Shown: one piece after another, positions 61,837 to 64,000 of the stretch
Layout of the letters: every line of letters starts with the position of its first letter
How positions within the stretch are numbered: position 1 is the first letter of the stretch
NCBI GenBank assembly: GCA_002730875.1
Contig: PCBI01000016.1
Span: 1 to 64,000, forward strand
DNA length: 64,000 bases
From: Spirochaetaceae bacterium
GTDB taxonomy: Bacteria > Spirochaetota > Leptospiria > Leptospirales > Leptonemataceae
Direction of reading: 5' to 3'
The notes under the pieces: model-generated
What the model saw: only the letters and a program-made list of their open reading frames with translations
The model's database searches: none
Told to the model about the DNA's origin: nothing
Program-made: the position numbers and the translations under genes

Positions 61837-64000
61837 ATGTCACAAATTGCATCCGCTCAAACCGTTAGAATAGCTCTCGTGGGTAATCCAAATACGGGCA
61901 AGACCAGCCTGTTCAACGTTCTCTGTGGAACGCGCCAGAAGACCGGCAATTATCCCGGGGTGACTGTAGAAAAGAAGATCGGACTGGTTCCTTCTTCGCA
62001 GTACAATCAGCATAGTTTTTCCGTCATTGATCTGCCAGGGCTGTACAGCCTTCGTCCCGCTTCGCCGGACGAACGGGTTTCTGCGAAGGTGCTTCTGGAT
62101 CGTATGGAAGGCGTAGAACGCCCGGGACATGTAGTCTTTGTGGCAGATGCCACCAATCTTCAGCGCAATCTCTACCTGTTTAGCCAGATCCGGGAACTGG
62201 ACGTTCCGGTCCTCGTGGCATTGACTATGACCGACCTGCTGGAAAAGTCGGGCCAGAATCTGGACGTAGAAGAGCTTCAAAAAGAGCTGGGCGTGCCTGT
62301 AGTCCCGGTAGTTGCCGGCGATGCGACCTCGGTGCAAAGCTTTCGCCGGAAGCTGGATCAGTTCGTAGATCAATCCCCCCTTCCCGAACAGCACCTTGCG
62401 TATGAAGCAAAGCTGGAATCGGTGCTGGATGAGTTTTTAAGGCAGGCCCGCGGCCATCATCAGATTAGTCGACAGGAAGCTCTGCAGCTTTTGATTTTTC
62501 CAGGCGACGAAAGACAATGGGAACCCAACGAGGCAGTGCTGGAACTTGCCGAGGACGCCATCGAAAAGCTGAAGGCGGCGGGGCTCCAAAGTCCCGGCGT
62601 GCTGACGCGAAACCGTTATTCCTGGTCCAGAGGGGTGACCGAAAAGGTAATCCAGCGCATTGGCAAAGCGCCCACTACATTCAGGGACCGAATGGACCGC
62701 TTCCTTACCGGCAAAGTAACGGGTTTTGCATCCTTTCTCGTCATTATGGCGGTGGTGTTTCAGTCCATATACGCCTGGGCCGGACCGTTAATGGATGGAA
62801 TCGAATGGATCTTTTCGGCTCTGGGCGAACTGGCCGGAAGCGGGCTTTCCGAATCTCCGGTTCTGCAATCGTTGCTGGTGGATGGCATACTTGCGGGGGT
62901 GGGCTCTGTACTTGTATTTCTGCCTCAGATCATGATTCTGTTCGCCTTCATTGCTATCCTGGAAGATTCCGGATATCTTGCCCGAACCGCGTTTATGATG
63001 GATCGACTGCTGGGCTGGACCGGTCTAAATGGTCGTTCCTTTATTCCGTTACTTTCCAGCTTCGCCTGCGCCATACCGGGTGTAATGTCGGCCCGGGTAA
63101 TTGGCGACGAAAGAGCGCGAAAGGCCACAATCCTGGTGGCTCCGCTCATGAGTTGCTCGGCGCGATTGCCGGTTTATGTTCTATTCATTGGCGCCTTTAT
63201 TGAACCGAGCTATGGTCCTTTATGGGCCGGAGCCATGCTGTTTTTCATGCATTTTTTGGGGCTGTTTGTGGCCCTTCCCGTTTCCTTCATTTTGAACCGC
63301 GGATTCCTGAAGACTCCGCCCTCGCCTTTCGTTCTGGAAATGCCTCCTTACCGCATGCCCATGGTAAAGAACGTGGCCATCCGGGTTTATGAGTCCGCAA
63401 AGAAATTCGTGGTTCGGGCCGGAACTGTCATCTTTGCCCTTAGTATCATAATCTGGGCGCTGAGCTATTTTCCCTCGCATAACCAGGAAATGGGCGCCAT
63501 AGAAGCCCGATACAGCTCGCTGATCGAGCAGGCACAGACTGCTGATGCCCGCGAAAGCGAACAGTCCCCGGAAGCGGCGGATAACGAGGAACTGGCCAAC
63601 GTAGAGACCTTGAAAGAACCAGGGGATTCAGCCATTCTCGAACCCGAAGAGCAGCCCACGAAAATCGAACAACTCCAGGCAGAAAAAGAGCGAGCTCTGG
63701 CCGGGGCCCGACTGGAAGGTTCCTACCTGGGGATGGCCGGCAAATGGGTCCAGCCAGCATTTGCCCCTCTGGGATTTGACTGGAAGCTCACCGTGGGCAT
63801 CCTTAGCGCCTTCCCCGCCCGAGAGGTAATCGTCTCCACTCTGGGAATCATCTATAACGCTCAGGACGAAGAGGAAGGACTGAAACTCAGTTTATCGTCT
63901 GCGAAGGATGAAGAAGGCAACTCGCTTTATGGACCTCTGCATGCAATAACCATGATGGTATTTTTTGCTCTATGTGCTCAATGTATGAGCACCCTGGTGG
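61837..64000 (+). CDS. feoB: Ferrous iron transporter B (5' part, runs off the window)
   Basis: The first 721 residues are visible. The G domain has ALVGNPNTGKTSLFN (residues 13-27, G1), TGNYPGVTVEKK (G2), VIDLPGLYSLRPASPDE (G3) and TMTDLL (G4 variant). Membrane segments start near residue 295, with Gate motifs LLVDGILAGVGSVLVFLPQI, LEDSGYLARTAFMMDRLLG and SCAIPGVMSAR-type AFACAIPGV, then APLMSCSARLPVYVLFIGAF. Between membrane segments (about residues 548-630) is an acidic insertion rich in Glu/Asp/Ala. FeoB imports Fe2+ through the inner membrane, driven by GTP. Likely under the Fur-like site upstream. Confidence 0.96.
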   Translation, partial: MSQIASAQTVRIALVGNPNTGKTSLFNVLCGTRQKTGNYPGVTVEKKIGLVPSSQYNQHSFSVIDLPGLYSLRPASPDERVSAKVLLDRMEGVERPGHVVFVADATNLQRNLYLFSQIRELDVPVLVALTMTDLLEKSGQNLDVEELQKELGVPVVPVVAGDATSVQSFRRKLDQFVDQSPLPEQHLAYEAKLESVLDEFLRQARGHHQISRQEALQLLIFPGDERQWEPNEAVLELAEDAIEKLKAAGLQSPGVLTRNRYSWSRGVTEKVIQRIGKAPTTFRDRMDRFLTGKVTGFASFLVIMAVVFQSIYAWAGPLMDGIEWIFSALGELAGSGLSESPVLQSLLVDGILAGVGSVLVFLPQIMILFAFIAILEDSGYLARTAFMMDRLLGWTGLNGRSFIPLLSSFACAIPGVMSARVIGDERARKATILVAPLMSCSARLPVYVLFIGAFIEPSYGPLWAGAMLFFMHFLGLFVALPVSFILNRGFLKTPPSPFVLEMPPYRMPMVKNVAIRVYESAKKFVVRAGTVIFALSIIIWALSYFPSHNQEMGAIEARYSSLIEQAQTADARESEQSPEAADNEELANVETLKEPGDSAILEPEEQPTKIEQLQAEKERALAGARLEGSYLGMAGKWVQPAFAPLGFDWKLTVGILSAFPAREVIVSTLGIIYNAQDEEEGLKLSLSSAKDEEGNSLYGPLHAITMMVFFALCAQCMSTLV

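Noticed and set aside
62517-63203. Long + strand open frame inside feoB
   Set aside because: It is an out-of-frame shadow of feoB, whose own frame is open to the window edge and carries all the family motifs.

Overview
The window looks like chromosomal DNA of a diderm, roughly 50-55% GC bacterium. I infer a spirochaete of the Leptospirales group (Leptonema/Turneriella/Leptospira relatives). The basis is protein-level resemblance and is not proof: a stand-alone phasin-like protein, a DksA/TraR protein that has lost most zinc-finger cysteines, a lipoprotein 7TMR-DISM sensor with an RsbW-like ATPase, and many lipoproteins with loose spirochaete-style lipoboxes.

Region 1 (1 to about 6.8 kb, with traces to 8.4 kb) is the downstream part of an integron gene-cassette array. 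One gene per unit, all on the + strand, alternates with attC-like sites. These begin with RYYYAAC (GCCTAAC, GTCTAAC) at or just after each stop codon and end with GTTRRRY (GTTAGGC, GTTAGAC) 24-56 bp before the next start. The sites are unusually long (178-275 bp when complete). Several are truncated or decayed, and the decay increases to the right. Cargo: a GNAT acetyltransferase, a rhomboid-like protein missing its catalytic histidine, a DUF1275 membrane protein, an alpha/beta hydrolase, a TrmO-like protein, two unknowns and a SAP-domain protein. The integrase should lie to the left, outside the window.

Region 2 (about 7-19.2 kb) is accessory DNA: lipoproteins, small membrane proteins, a DUF4291 protein, an ADP-ribosylglycohydrolase coupled to small unknown genes, an ACP-like membrane protein, and several broken genes (alpha/beta hydrolase, lipoprotein fragments). 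It may be old, eroded array.

Region 3 (19.3-64 kb) is mostly core chromosome: phasin, dksA-like, gyrB-mutS, PAP2 and inositol-phosphatase-like enzymes, a RibD-like reductase coupled to a penicillin-acylase-family protein, PP2C phosphatase, orphan lipoyl protein, nadA, UPF0182, ispF, a sensor/anti-sigma-type kinase, CAP protein, hydrolases, a PDZ-nadC-TPR operon, a lysine-rich H1-like protein, biotin carboxylase, an NSS transporter with a 52-residue MetS-like partner, enoyl-CoA hydratase, glycosyltransferase, mltG, rplM-rpsI, and a feo operon (Cys-rich small protein, feoA, feoB) behind a Fur-box-like palindrome. feoB runs off the right edge. No rRNA, credible tRNA, CRISPR array or complete insertion sequence was seen.
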